From: Guillardia theta CCMP2712 | Taxonomy: Eukaryota; Cryptophyceae; Pyrenomonadales; Geminigeraceae | Direction: 5' to 3' | DNA length: 64,000 bases | NCBI RefSeq assembly: GCF_000315625.1 | Contig: NW_005434614.1 | Span: 96,412 to 160,411 of the forward strand | Shown: positions 21,975-33,041 of the stretch, in pieces | Layout: each line of letters begins with the position of its first letter | Numbering within the stretch: the stretch's first letter is position 1 | Program-made: the position numbers and the translations under genes | The notes under the pieces: generated by a model | Told to the model about the DNA's origin: nothing | The model's input: the letters and a program-made list of their open reading frames with translations, nothing else | The model's database searches: none

Positions 21975-24900
21975 TCACGAAACATGCAGCGCTTGCTCGC
22001 CGTGAACGGCACCTGTGACAACATGAGCGGCAAGGGTGCATGGCATGCGATTGCTCACGGATGAGAGCGAGAGCTTCTCTTTCTTCCTGCTCCCATGCTT
22101 CCTGTGCTGCATGTGAGAAGAACAGGCGACACGACAAGCTGCCAGACCCTCCGCTGGATCTCCTGCAGGGAAGGAGCGACCACGTCGACACGGTTGAACC
22201 ACGCGGCCCCAGAGGTCTAAGGACGTCACAAACAGCGAGCACAGCGAGTAAAGTCACCTGCTTCCTCCTGCTCTGCCTGGGGTTCCGCGCCTTCTCTTCC
22301 TCCGCCTGGATGCTGGCGAAGCTGATGACTTCGGGGCCGGCTTGAGGAGGAGAAGGCGAGTGAGAGGCATAACTCCAGGACTTGGCCGAGTCCTTGGAGG
22401 AGGAGCCGGACGACACGTCCTACAGGAGGTCAGCCAAGTCACCCGAAGCACGTCGTGTCACCTTCTTCTTCCCTTTGGGTGTCTTGGCCACGGCGAAGTC
22501 AGCGAGGGAGAAGCCGCTGGCAGAAGAAGACTTGGCCCACGACTTGGAAGCAGACAAGGACTGGGAAGGGGAGGCAGACGGGAGCGACGATGCTCCTCGC
22601 CCCTCTCCCTGCGGGCTCCATCCACATCCTGCTGGACTCTTGCTGGAGTCAGCTGGGCCCCAGAAGAGCTCATCGTCAGCCTCGTCCGTCTTCTTCCTCT
22701 CATCTCGGATCGGCTTCGCTGCGGAGATGCTGGGGAACGCTTCCTCCATCCCGCACACCTGCTCACGGGCCTGCTCTGGCTTCGGGGGAGTCACCTTAGC
22801 CCATCCCCCTCCTCCTGACTTGCCGCTAGCCCGCGACCTGCTGCTGTCCTGCCGCTTCTCTTGCTCAGAAAGATCCCTGAGGGCCTGCTTGCTGTCTGAC
22901 TTGCTCTTCTCCTTCTCAAACAAATCCCGCAGCGACTGCGGTTCGAAACCCTCCGTCACCTTCCAAGCCTTCTTGCTTTCTCCTCCCTTGTCTTGGCTGG
23001 CGCTGACAATGGGGACTGGGACTGCAGCTTCCTTGGTCTGCTTCTTGCTCTGCTTGCTCTTCTTGCCGCTCCCCTTCTCACTCCTCAAGGCTCCGAAGAA
23101 GTCCAGATCATCTCTCTTGGTATACCCGTAGGCTTCGACTGTCTCCCCTTCTGTCGACTTCACTACAGTCTCCTCCTTCTCCTCTCCCTCCTCCTTCTCC
23201 ACTTGTTGCCCAGGCTCCATCCCCATTGACCCGTAAGAGTCGTCGACCTGATCGGCCCCGGCGAGCTGGTCCTCGAGCACCAGCTTGTCCATCTCGTCGT
23301 CGCCTTCCTTCAAAAGGGAGTGGGGGCTCTTGGAGGGCGTCAAGTTGCTCTGCATCTGCTCGAACATCATGTCTGGATCCTCTCCCATCGACCTCAGCCT
23401 GCTCAAGATCTCCTCTTTGGTGGACAACTTCGCGCTCTGGTCTTCGTTGAGCACCTTCCCAGCTGACTGGGCGACCTCCAGCTGCCAGATCTGCTGAAGC
23501 TTCTTCCTCAGCTTGCGCACAGACTGGCTGTGAGAACGCGAGGGATCCTGTTCGTTAGCCGCGTCATCGAGCTCCAGGTGGAACTGCTCGTCATCCAAAA
23601 GTTCCTCGTACGGGTCGTCGCCTTGAGCGTAGAGGCTCTCCTCCTCCTCCTCCCCCTCGGCGACCTCCTTGCCCTCCCCGTCGCTGTCCTGGCAGTCACG
23701 AGGGACGCGAGGTGGAGCCTTAGAGTCGCTGCTCATCCTCCTCTGCAGGTCGGCCAGGGTTCTCTCCGAGAGCTCTCGCCACACTCCTGTTGCCAGCACA
23801 GTGTCGAGGTTGCGGAAGAGAAACTCAATAGTGTACTTGCGCAGAGCAGGCACAGGAAACGACTCAGTGAAGGATGCACAGGAAGCAACGTTGCGCAGGT
23901 CCACCATGGACTCAGCTGCCCTCTCGCAGAGGTACTGAAGCGATGGGACGCCGCCCTCGCTTGAGGAGCGAGTTGGAGGTACCGTGGAGGGCAGGGAAGT
24001 CCCGAGGACGGCAAGGGCATGGTGAGCACCAGCGGCGACATCCGTCGCCCTCCTGATGCCGTCGACAGACTTGACGAGATAGCGGTTGGTAAGGGCGTCG
24101 CTCTCATCGAGAACGACTCCCTTCCTGCACGAGCGCTTCCATGAGTCAGTAGGAGAGCCGGTGCCAGAGTCCGGGGAGCCGGAAGGAGAGCAGGATTCCT
24201 CCAGCGAGGAGCGAGCCAACGTGGGGGAAGCGAAGAACCCTCCAGACTTGGGCGAGGAGCTGTAGGCAAGGGTCATGGATCCGTCGGGGGTAGAAGGGCA
24301 AGCGATGCGAGCGGAGCCAGGGCTGCTGCTGTCCAGCAAACCAGGAGATGTCGACAGGATGTTCACTCCTCCTGCGATACCACCACCACAACCTCCTGAA
24401 CCTCCTCCTCCTCCTCCTCCTCCTCCTCCTCCTCCTCCCGCAGAAGATCCAGACGAGCCTGCGGCATCATTCGGGAAGATCTCAAGGACCTGTCCAGTGA
24501 CGCTGACGGCGAGAACTCTCCCTCTCTTCGGAGGCGCCGAGATGCGCTTGAAGGTCATCTTCCTGGTGCACTTGGGGACGAGGGCCCTGGAACCGAAGGC
24601 AACGCCTCCTCCTGCGCATGGCTGATGCTCCACCACCAGCAGCACGCCGTTGGCAAGCGCCCAGAGGCGATCAGCCTGTGCCTGGAGGAAGGAGATGCTC
24701 GTTCCCCATTGCAGGTGCGCAAGGTACTTGGGGATGACGACCCGTGCGAGGCCTGCGCGACCCTCACCCATGATGAACAGAGAACCGACGCCGCTGCCCT
24801 CAGCCTTGCAAGCGACGGCGGTGTAGGCCTCGGTGGCAGAGCAGGCGCAGACCTCTTTGTCGGCGAGACTCTCCACCTTCTTGGGCAGCCACACGGCGAC

Positions 24901-25893
24901 ATCGAGGAGTGTATGTCCGAGCTGACCCTGCAAGTTCGACCCGCAAGTCCACAGGCTCCCGTTGTCCTGCACGAGGACGGTATGATTCGCTGCTGCTGCT
25001 GCTGCTACGATGCACTGTTTGCGCAGCTCAGTCAACCTCTTTGGAGCAAGGGATACTTCCTCCTCGCTGACTCCAGCAGCCTGCTGACCGATACCCAGCT
25101 GCCCGAACTTGTTGGAGCCCCACGCGAAGACAGCGCCTCTGTCTGCGATGGCAATGGTGTGGTTGTCTGAGACCGCCACCATTGAGACTCTCACTTTCTC
25201 CAGGGACGTGATGCGTTGGAACAGAGCGAGAGACTTCTCCTCCCCATGTCCCAGTCGTCCTCCCGTGCCGAAGCCAGTGGTCCATACCTCGCCATGGCAG
25301 CCCACCACCACAGAGTGCAACTTGGACGTGCTGACGGATCGGATGCCCATTGGAAGTTCTTCTACCTTGGACGCCTTTTTCTTCGAGAGGCAGGCTGCAG
25401 TTTGACCCAGCTGGTAGTTGTTTCCTGCTCCCCACGCGAAGCACTGACCCATGTTGCAGTCGCTGGAGCTGCTGATGTACTCCATGAGCATCCGGTGAGA
25501 CAGCAAATCCAACGGCGTCATCCCGTTCTTGTCCCGCACCTCGATGCTAGCCCCGCATCTGAGCAGCTCGCAAGCCACTCGGATGTCCTGGCAAGGAGGC
25601 TGCAAGGAGTAGTGCAGTGCTGTTTTGGACTCCCAATCCTTCCCGTCCACGTTGGCACCAGCTTCGAGCAGGAGGGAAACCATATCGATCCTCTTGTGTT
25701 TCACTGCTGAGTGGAGCACCGTGATGCCTTCTACCTGAGAGTTGAGCAGCAGAGACAGTCGTTTCTCTGCATTCGAGTTCTTTCCGTCGGAGCTTGCCTT
25801 CCCGCTCTTCTGCTGCTGGAGGAAGGAAGAAAGGGAGGAACAGCTGCCCGCCTTGGTCAGTTTGAAGAGTTGAGCTTGTGCAGCAGACGCCAT
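21975..25893 (-). CDS. Ankyrin-RCC1 protein, IBtk-like (plant ankyrin/RCC1 family)
   Basis: The first exon is long and open (25893-about 22462). In order it carries: ankyrin repeats at residues about 55-150 (GITVLHSAVKHKRIDMVSLL, KTALHYSLQPP, GMTPLDLLS); RCC1 blades at about 150-480 ([61 protein letters not shown]); a poly-Gly linker; a further RCC1-like turn (ATDVAAGAHHALAVLG); a BACK-like helical stretch (PSLQYLCERAAESMVDLRNV); and an acidic, Ser/Lys-rich tail. Splicing from GKKK over a GTGACACGAC... intron to SWSYASHSP gives SFASIQAEEEKAR. Two further short introns lead to IQRREAWEQEEREALALIR and a stop at 21975. Order and the C-terminal IQ-EE motif match IBtk-like proteins, but I see no BTB domain. 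Likely a scaffold, perhaps for ubiquitin ligases; the function is inferred. Confidence 0.85.
24394..24437. repeat. (CCT)n trinucleotide repeat encoding poly-Gly
   Basis: A pure CCT run on the plus strand reads GGA on the coding strand and gives about 14 glycines in the linker after the RCC1 blades of the IBtk-like protein. Confidence 0.93.
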
Positions 25894-27688
25894 GCCGGTG
25901 ACGAGACGTTAAGTTGAGATAATTTATGTGTGGGTTGAGTTTTGAGTGTCTAACAGTTTAAGATCCGGTTGAGAGTTGTTCGGCAAACAGAGAAGAGACG
26001 AATTCAGACAGGAGTAATGAGAGGCCCAACAGGGCCCATCTTGGATGTTTGGTAGGACGGTCAGAAGTGGAAGATGAGCGCCAAGACAGTTACTGAAACA
26101 AGGGAGCACAACAAGAGCTAGAACTTCTCTGGCCTCTCAACAACGATGACATGCAACAAGTTACCATCCTTCAAGTCGCAAGATACAGCACTGCTGGTTG
26201 AGACAAGCTGCACGAAACCAACCAGACTACCCTCACTAATCAAGAAAGTGTCAGATCATTGAAAGGCCTGAATACCACCACAGCCCTCTCATCCACTCCT
26301 CTTCTCTGAATTTGCTACTCTATCCATTTCTAACTACGAAGCATCTTCGATTCTCATCAAAATCCCTTTGATCTTTTGCCAGGCAAGTCAACTTCATGTG
26401 GTTCGACGATCTTCTCTTTCTCCAAGGGCACTGCTGCAGCTACCTTGATTCTCTTTCCTTCCTCTTTACTCTTCTTCACACCCTTCTCTTTGCAACCTCT
26501 CCCTGACCTCTGCCTTGATTGCTTCCCCTATTTCATCTTTGCTACATCTCGCTTCCCCTTTCCTAACCTCCTGCCAACTCCTCCATGCTCTAATGATCTT
26601 CGGATTCTATCTCCTTGACTCACCTTTCCTCTCCTACCCTCCGCTTGCCTGTTATTCACTCTCTTCGTCTCTTCTTCCCTCATCTTGCATCATCTTGCCT
26701 CTCCTTCCTCCATCTTCCTCCATCTCCCTCTCTTCTCCTCTCTGCTCCCTTCCTTGTCCTCTCTCCTCTCCTCTCCGCTTCCCTCCTCTTTCCGTACTGT
26801 CCGCATCATCCTTCAGCCCCTTGTCACGATACCCCCACCCCCCCAAATTGACAAAAATTTATCCACCCACCCCTTCATTTTCAAAAATATATATCACCCC
26901 TACCGTAGTGGGTGTCATATTTGGGGGGGTATATTACCTACCCCACCCCCTATGACATGGAACAACACACCCGATAATTCTACACCTGCTTGGGTCCTCG
27001 GGATGTTGCAAGGGAATTTAGCGAAAAACAGAGATTAAGAAGGTTTAATAATATTAATGTGAGATTAAAAGAAGACTAACAGAAGATTAAGAGAAGATTA
27101 AGATCCCGAGGCGGAGCGGAATTGAACACCCCTACCCCTGTTTCTCCATGATTGGTCTCATGACCCCACCCTCCGAATCTCTTCATTTTCTGTATGAATC
27201 ACCCCAGTTCACCTCTACCCCCACCCCTCACATTCAACCAGGGGATTGCATGCGACGAAGATGCAGAGGGAGCGGAAGGGCAGGGAAGGGGGAGGGGAGG
27301 GGGCGATGTGGGAAGAGGAGGCTCATGGCGGATATGGATGATATCCAGTCAAGATGACAAGGTCTTGCACAGAGAGAGAAGAAGAATTGTGAGAGCAGGA
27401 GGAGCACCATAGACAAGGGGCAAGGACAGAGCTGACGGTGAAAGGCGAAAGGGCGGAAGTTGAGGACCCAAGACAGAGAATATGAAGCAAAGGAGAAGAT
27501 CCAGGCTAGAATCAATACTTGTCATGGTAGCAGGATAAAAGACTGACCTGGAGGAGGAAGGGGAGGAAACATTGGGGTGCGGGATGTGCGGGGAAAGGGG
27601 CAGCCATCAAAGTTCTTTCAGATTATTTTCTGAACTCTGTTCAACCTTCGTCTCCTTAGAAGAAGTCATGACATTCTTTCAGGCGTCC
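25894..27688. other. Intergenic: pyrimidine-rich stretch and CCCCACCC tract
   Basis: Head-to-head space between the IBtk-like and SR-protein genes. 25900-26400 holds nothing recognisable. 26400-26820 is strongly pyrimidine-rich (CTCTCCTCT). 26825-26955 and 27125-27245 are TACCCC/CACCCC-rich like other intergenic spaces here. 27050-27100 repeats AGATTAAGAGAAGATTA words. TTTCTTTCAG just before 27682 may be the acceptor of a 5' UTR intron. Confidence 0.5.
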
Positions 27689-28478
27689 ATGCCTCGATCG
27701 AGATCAAGATCTCCCCGTCGCTCCCGCTCTCGCGATGACAGGCATCGCGGAGGCGACAGGAACAGGAGCCCGCCGTACAACGATCGTAGACACGACAATC
27801 GCAGGGTGTCATTGTTGGTGCGAAATTTAGGTTGGACAGCTGTGATATGGAGAGTGCGATGTAAGAAGGAGATGCAGGTGATGGGATCTCAGCCGAAGAG
27901 GTTAAGAGTGTCTTCGAGAGGTTCGGTAAGGTCCGAGATGTCTACATCCCCACAGACTACCACACCAAGTGAGCAGCCTATCTCCCTCCTCCCTTTACCT
28001 CTTACGTCTTTATGCGCAGGAGGCCGAAGCCTTTCGCTTTCATCGAGTTCTTGAATGGAGACGATGCGAGAGATGCCAAGGACGAGCTCGACAACCGAGA
28101 GATCTGCGGCAGGAAGGTGAGCAACCCTCCTCTGCTCGGCCGCCGGTGACGCCCGGTAGGTCTCTGTGCTCTATGCTCAACGCGGTCGCACTACTCCCGA
28201 CCAGATGAGAGCACGCGATTCCTCCGATCGCTCGCCTGGCAGGAGCAGGCGCTCGCGATCCCGCGACAGGCCTCGTGAGCGCAGGAGCTACTCGAGGAGC
28301 CCCAGGCGCTCGAGGTCGCCGAGGAGGTCGAGCAGACGAGCTCTGCCTAGTCTCTTCTCCTCACTCTGCCCTGCAGGACTAGAGACAGGTCGCCCCCCGA
28401 AAGAAGCTCGCGGGACAGGTGAGCAGACGCTGCCGCTCGCTTGCCCGCTGACTGTGCGGGAGGTCCCCGAGGCACTAG
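27689..28478 (+). CDS. SR splicing factor, SC35-like (SCL type), RRM flanked by RS regions
   Basis: Starts MPRSRSRSPRRSRSRDD, an N-terminal RS segment. An RRM split over several exons follows: RNP2-like VSLLVRNLG (about 27808), then AEEVKSVFERFGKVRDVYIP TDYHT, an intron (about 27970-28019), RPKPFAFIEFLNGDDARDAK (RNP1-like FAFIEF) and LDNREICGRK. After another intron come YAQRGRTTPDQMRARD and a second RS domain (SPRRSRSPRR). The most consistent splicing then gives RTRDRSPPERSSRDRSPRH-stop at 28476-28478. PTDYHT...FAFIEF and TTPDQMR match the SCL30/SC35-like group (usual motif K/T-SPDEMR). It is a nuclear splicing factor acting in exon definition, presumably with the RS domains phosphorylated by SR kinases. 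The last exon is the least certain part. Confidence 0.85.
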
Positions 28479-28724
28479 ACGTGGCTCGTGAAGAAGGAAC
28501 TTGGAGATTGGAAGGAGGACGTGTCGGCAGAGATGTAGGCGATGAAAGGAGGATGACGATCATGGCAGAGGTGAATCAGTCTGCAAAGATCAGCCGAGAA
28601 GTCGCCATGCAGCTCCCGATGGAATGAGCAGCAAACAGCTCAATGGAGTTTGTCACTGTTACAAGACGATTTTCAATCCTCGGTAACGCTGGCTGCTAGT
28701 GTGTCTCAAGATATCAAGTGTGCG

Positions 28725-31574
28725 CTACTCCATTTCTTCCTCGGCCTCCTCCGATGACTCGCTGTCTGACCTGCTCACGCCTGTCACCTCCTCGAATCCT
28801 CCCTCCTCCCTCCTCACTCTACCCTTTCCTCTCTTCTTGATGCCTCCGACGCGCCATCTTCTTTCGCTCGCGCTCAACCTTGTCAGCCTGTCAACAAGCG
28901 CTGTCTCCTCGTCCTCCTTACCTTCAGCGCCTCTTGACAATCCTCTGCCAACAGCTGGACGTCACGTCTGCCTGAGTTGGAGGCAGTCTCCACCTGAGAG
29001 GGTGACTTAACGGGAGGGCGACAGGAGGCGGGACAGCGTCTCACTTGCTCTTGCCCACCGCTGCGCATCGTTACCAAGGTGTCGAGCTCCTCCAGCTTCT
29101 TGCGGAGGATCTGAGAGGAACGCTGTGAGGAACAACAAGGAGCTCGGGGACCGACGAGCCTGGTTGTGCTCTTCCGTGAAGGCCATGAAGGGGTACCTGG
29201 GGGCTGTCAGCAGCAGCAGCTAGACACACTTCCACCTGAGGAGGAAGAAGTCTCTGAGAACTTGTGAGGACACGCTGAGTTGAGGGTTCATAGAGAGGAT
29301 GTATTCCTCGACCTCGCGCGAGATGTCGCCGGCAGTCACGGATCCCTTCCTCTGCACCTCCCTCTCCTCCTCCAGCTCCCCGTCCTCCTTCCCCCCTACG
29401 TGGATGAGCATGTTGAACTGAAGTTTGGAGTGCTTCTTTCGCTCACGATTGATCCTCTGCACAAGGAGATGTCATTGCTCGCACTGACCTCCTCCGGTCT
29501 CCTCACGTTCTCCTCTTCGCTCAATTGCTCCAGCTTGTTGGACAGCGCTTCTTCTCGTTCGCGCAGTCGCTGGATCTCCGCATCCATCTCCATGTCCTGC
29601 AGGAACATCTCGACGAACTCGGGAGGCTTGCCGGTAAACTCACACACGTGACTGATCAACTGCCCCCATCAGCATCAGACGTGACCATCAAGGCAGCCGT
29701 ATGCTCACGTTAAAGACTTCGCCCTCTCCGCTGCAGCATGTATCAGTGGAAAATGTCAGCGAGAGCTTCCGTTACCTCGCTTGCATCAGCAGCTTTGCTA
29801 GCTCCAGCTTCTTCTCGTGCACGTGCAACGAGCTCTCTTCCTGTCAAGCGGGGTAACCAGGCCAGCAGCACAGATGGAGGTGGAGAAAGAACTTTATCTA
29901 TCTCTTGCGAGGTCGCTTCTATCTCAGCAACCAGCTTCTCCTCCTCATCGTCCAACTCCGCCATCTGCCGCTCGAGCACGTACATTTCTCTCTGAGGGTT
30001 CAAACTCATCATTCAGCCTCTAGGGGACTGCAGCTGGACCTCCAACGCCTCCTTGGCTGCTGTCCTGCTTGTGACGGCATCTCGCCGATGCTTCTCGTAC
30101 TCCTCATCCATCTCGCGCTTCCTCGTCGCGAGGTGCTCCGCTGCTACCTCAAGCTCGTCTTGGCAAGCTCTCAGCGTGACCTTGTTTGCCGACAGCGCTT
30201 CCCCTTGCTCGTCTATCTGCGACTCGAGCCTGAAGTTCTCCTCGATCAGCCCCGGCGACTCATCGCACTTCCTGCACAACATCGCACGTGATCGACTGCC
30301 CCGGCGCTCATGAGAGGTCAAGAGGACGCCAGCACTCACTGGATGAAGTCTGCTCGCAGCCGCTCGAACTCCTCGATGAAGTGAGCCGTGCTGTGCACGA
30401 GCCCGTGCTTCTCGTGGCTACATACGTTCCTTCATGCTCAAGTCAGCGGCAGGAGCGACGAGTCGAGCCGCACGCGCCTGTTGATGTCAAACCCACAGCG
30501 ATCGCAGAAGAGGTACAGGACTTGCTTCACCTCCTCGATCTCAGCTGACATCCTGCATCAGCTCGTCACACAAAGAGGACAAGAGCACTCGCGCGCCTGC
30601 TGATCTTTGTGCTGAGGTTTCGCTCTTCCTTCTTCACGTCGGCGTGATTGTCCTCTAGCAACTCGATATGCCTGCACGCGCATCACTGACCCGTCACATG
30701 CACGCTTGCAGCTGACTTGTTCATCAATCGCATCTCAGCCTTCTCCCTCGTCGTCAACTCATCCATCACACTGAACTTCCTGCTCTTCTCAATGATGCAA
30801 AGAGCATCTGAGCAGCATCACACAATGACATGACGGTCATGAAGCATGTGTGGGAGTCAACCTGAGATTTCCTTTTGCATGTCGTCCTGCTTTCCTTCGC
30901 TTCTCCCCTGGGCCTCTGACGACGCTTTCTTCTCCTTCCGCCCATTGATGTCAGGGAGCGAAACGAAGTCCATCCTCTTTGTCTCTGCGTTCCTCCGCTG
31001 CTCCCCGGTCAGCGGCGGCGAGCATGCGCAATAACAGAGGACATACCATCTGAACGAAGAAAGACTTGCCCGAGCCGAAGTCTGTCGCGTGAAGAAACTC
31101 AAAGATCAGAGTAGACCTGAACAGCCTCATGATCCCCTCCAGCTGCGAGCAAGCGAACAAGTCAGTGAGTTGGTGAGTGACTGAGTGAGAGGGAACGGGG
31201 GAAGAGGGAGGGAGGGGATGGAGGGAGGGAGGGGAGGGAGGGGAGGGAGGGGAGGGAGGTGAGGGAGGGAAAAGGAGAGGGGGGAGGGGGAGAGAAGATT
31301 CATGCACCTGCTTCTGGCTCATTCCGATAACAACTTTGCGGCTATCAGGTGACTCATCTTGGACCTGACGGAGCCAGTCACACCATCGCATCTCCGCTGT
31401 CCTACCCTTCACCGCGATCAGCTTGTCGCCTGCTCTGATCTTCCCGCACTCGGCCGCTGGCGACCCCGGAAGCACCTTGCTCACAACAAGGACGAGACGG
31501 TATCCTGAATCAGCAGCGGTGGCAGCGATGACTTGTTTCCTGCTGGTCTGCCAGACTATGCCGAGGGACGACAT
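28725..31574 (-). CDS. PDZ-domain plus long coiled-coil protein, function unknown
   Basis: The start at 31574 (MSSLGIVWQTSRKQ) leads directly into a PDZ-like domain: GYRLVLVVSKVLPGSPAAEC, GKIRAGDKLIAVKGR. After an intron with GGGA repeats (about 31310-31145) comes LEGIMRLFRSTLIFEFLHAT. Many short exons with coiled-coil heptads follow: ASSEAQGRSEGKQDDMQKEI (about 30900), EIEEVKQVLYLFCDRCGFDI (about 30540), IEENFRLESQIDEQGEALSA (about 30250), MYVLERQMAELDDEEEKLVA (about 29980), FVEMFLQDMEMDAEIQRLRE (about 29620) and an REVEEYILSMNPQLS segment (about 29300). A plausible acidic C-terminus (SDSESSEEAEEEME) ends at 28725. No membrane segment. A cytoskeletal, flagellar or scaffold role is suggested only by coiled coils with PDZ. 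Exon joins between 28725 and 29220 are uncertain, and two genes are possible. Confidence 0.6.
31188..31293. repeat. GGGAGG/GGGGA-rich microsatellite in the PDZ-gene intron
   Basis: Plus-strand purine repeat (GGAGGGAGGGG units) within the intron after the PDZ exon. No coding sign. Confidence 0.9.
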
Positions 31575-33041
31575 GCTATAGAGTCCTTCAGCCGATGCCT
31601 CCTCTCCTAGCTGGTGAATCGCCGTGATGGCGAGGAGGCGTCTTCGCTCGCCGACGTCACTTCGATCCTCCTTGCACTGTTGCTGACCTCACAGCCCAGA
31701 TGTCAACACTGATGAATGTGGCACCTTATGACCGACCCGAGACGTCATCGAATGCAGAATGTGTCTGAAGTATCATAGTATGGTCCACTCGTCTCATCAC
31801 CGGACTGGCCTTCACGATTTTTTCCTTCAACTAGTTCTCAAGCACTTTTCTGCTCGTTCACTTCATTTCATTCCTCTCTCGCCAAGATCTCTCCTCCTCT
31901 CCTCCCCTTTCCTCTCGGGCCTCCTCTCCGTCCCTCCATCACTGAGGTGTCTCGCCACCATGCCTGGGCCTCAGGTACTGAGCAGCCTGGCATGACTGCC
32001 GGCACCGCAGCAACTGACCAGGTAGGACCAGTGGGAATACTCCTAGCGAGCTCACCTCAGACTATGGCGGGCAGACTCCCGCCCGACCCGGAGCCTCAGT
32101 GCCGGGCCGCCCCCCCGGGCCCGCGGCGGCGCGCGGGCCGGGCTGCCCCGCGGCGATCGGACGGTGGCCCGGCTGAGCCCCCGACTCGGCGAGACCCACC
32201 CGGGGGCGCTACTGATCGGAGCCTCCCGCAGTCCCGGGCCTTCAACCGTGCCGCAGTGCCCTACTTGACTCTGAGTAGTGTAATCACTTCTATACCTGCA
32301 CACTCAACTGCGCGCACTGGCTGGGACGGCATAGACGCCATGCCGGAACGCACTCGCGATGATGCCGCGCGGCAGATCCAGCGCTTCCGTTCACGGTTTT
32401 CTTCAAGTTGCGAGTCGCCGAGCCGACAGTCGGACCCGCCAGCTGAGCGGCCACCGTGTGACGGTCGGACTCTCAGATATTAAAAAAAAACTCAAACAGT
32501 CTATCAAAACTTGACAGTCTCTATCACTATCTAGTCAAACTTGAATAAAAAGTATTTTTGTCGGTACCCCCACCCATGTCCCTAAGTCGACTACCCCTAC
32601 ATATCCTCACCCCCTGTAGGGTAAGAGGTACAGTGGTGTCCAGTAGGGGTGGGTAATGACATGTTGCCGGAAATCGAGCGCTTCACATGCTGGGCAGAGT
32701 CTGCCGCAAGTCTCCTCTCCTCTCCTGCTGCGGCTCCCCTTGCTCATAGTTCCTCTCCTCGGGCCTGCTGCGGCTCCCCTTGCTCATGGTTCCTCTCCTC
32801 TCCTGCTGCGGCTCCCCTTGCTCATGGTTCCTCTCCTTTCCTGCTTCTGCTTCAACCACTCTCGAGACCGTTTGACCTCTTTGCACTGATAAAACTAACT
32901 CCTCTCTCTCTCCCTCTCTTCTCCCTCCCTCTCTCCCTCACTCTTTCCTCCCTCTCTCCCTCTCTCCCTCCCCCTGCCCATTCTCTCTCTCTCAGGTTGT
33001 AATCGAGGATCTTCAACGTACCCAAGACTCTGCGGCTCCAA
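31575..33041. other. Intergenic: GC-rich island, GGGGTA words and 38-bp repeats
   Basis: 31960-32480 is a GC-rich island (GCCGGGCCGCCCCCCCGGGC) with CACTG/CGGAC words, in the style of the islands at 4.3, 12.7, 17.2 and 37.2 kb. 32480-32560 is AT-rich. 32565-32660 contains ACCCCCACCC and GTAGGGGTGGG words. 32710-32850 has tandem 38-bp units. 32895-32985 is CT-rich and leads into the PH-MORN start. No gene seen. Confidence 0.6.
32712..32850. repeat. 38-bp tandem repeat upstream of the PH-MORN gene
   Basis: The unit GTTCCTCTCCTCTCCTGCTG continuing CGGCTCCCCTTGCTCATG occurs about three and a half times with small changes (CTCGGGCCTG in one copy). It may lie in the 5' UTR or promoter of the following gene. 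Confidence 0.9.

Noticed and set aside
26820-26955. Telomere-like repeat (CCCCTACC)
   Set aside because: C-rich words are irregular in length and spacing and occur in many intergenic spaces, so it is not a telomere or a fusion point.
29280-30548. Plus-strand frames opposite the coiled-coil gene
   Set aside because: The minus strand shows heptads and a PDZ domain; the plus frames are Leu/Ser-rich complements with no start or family signal.
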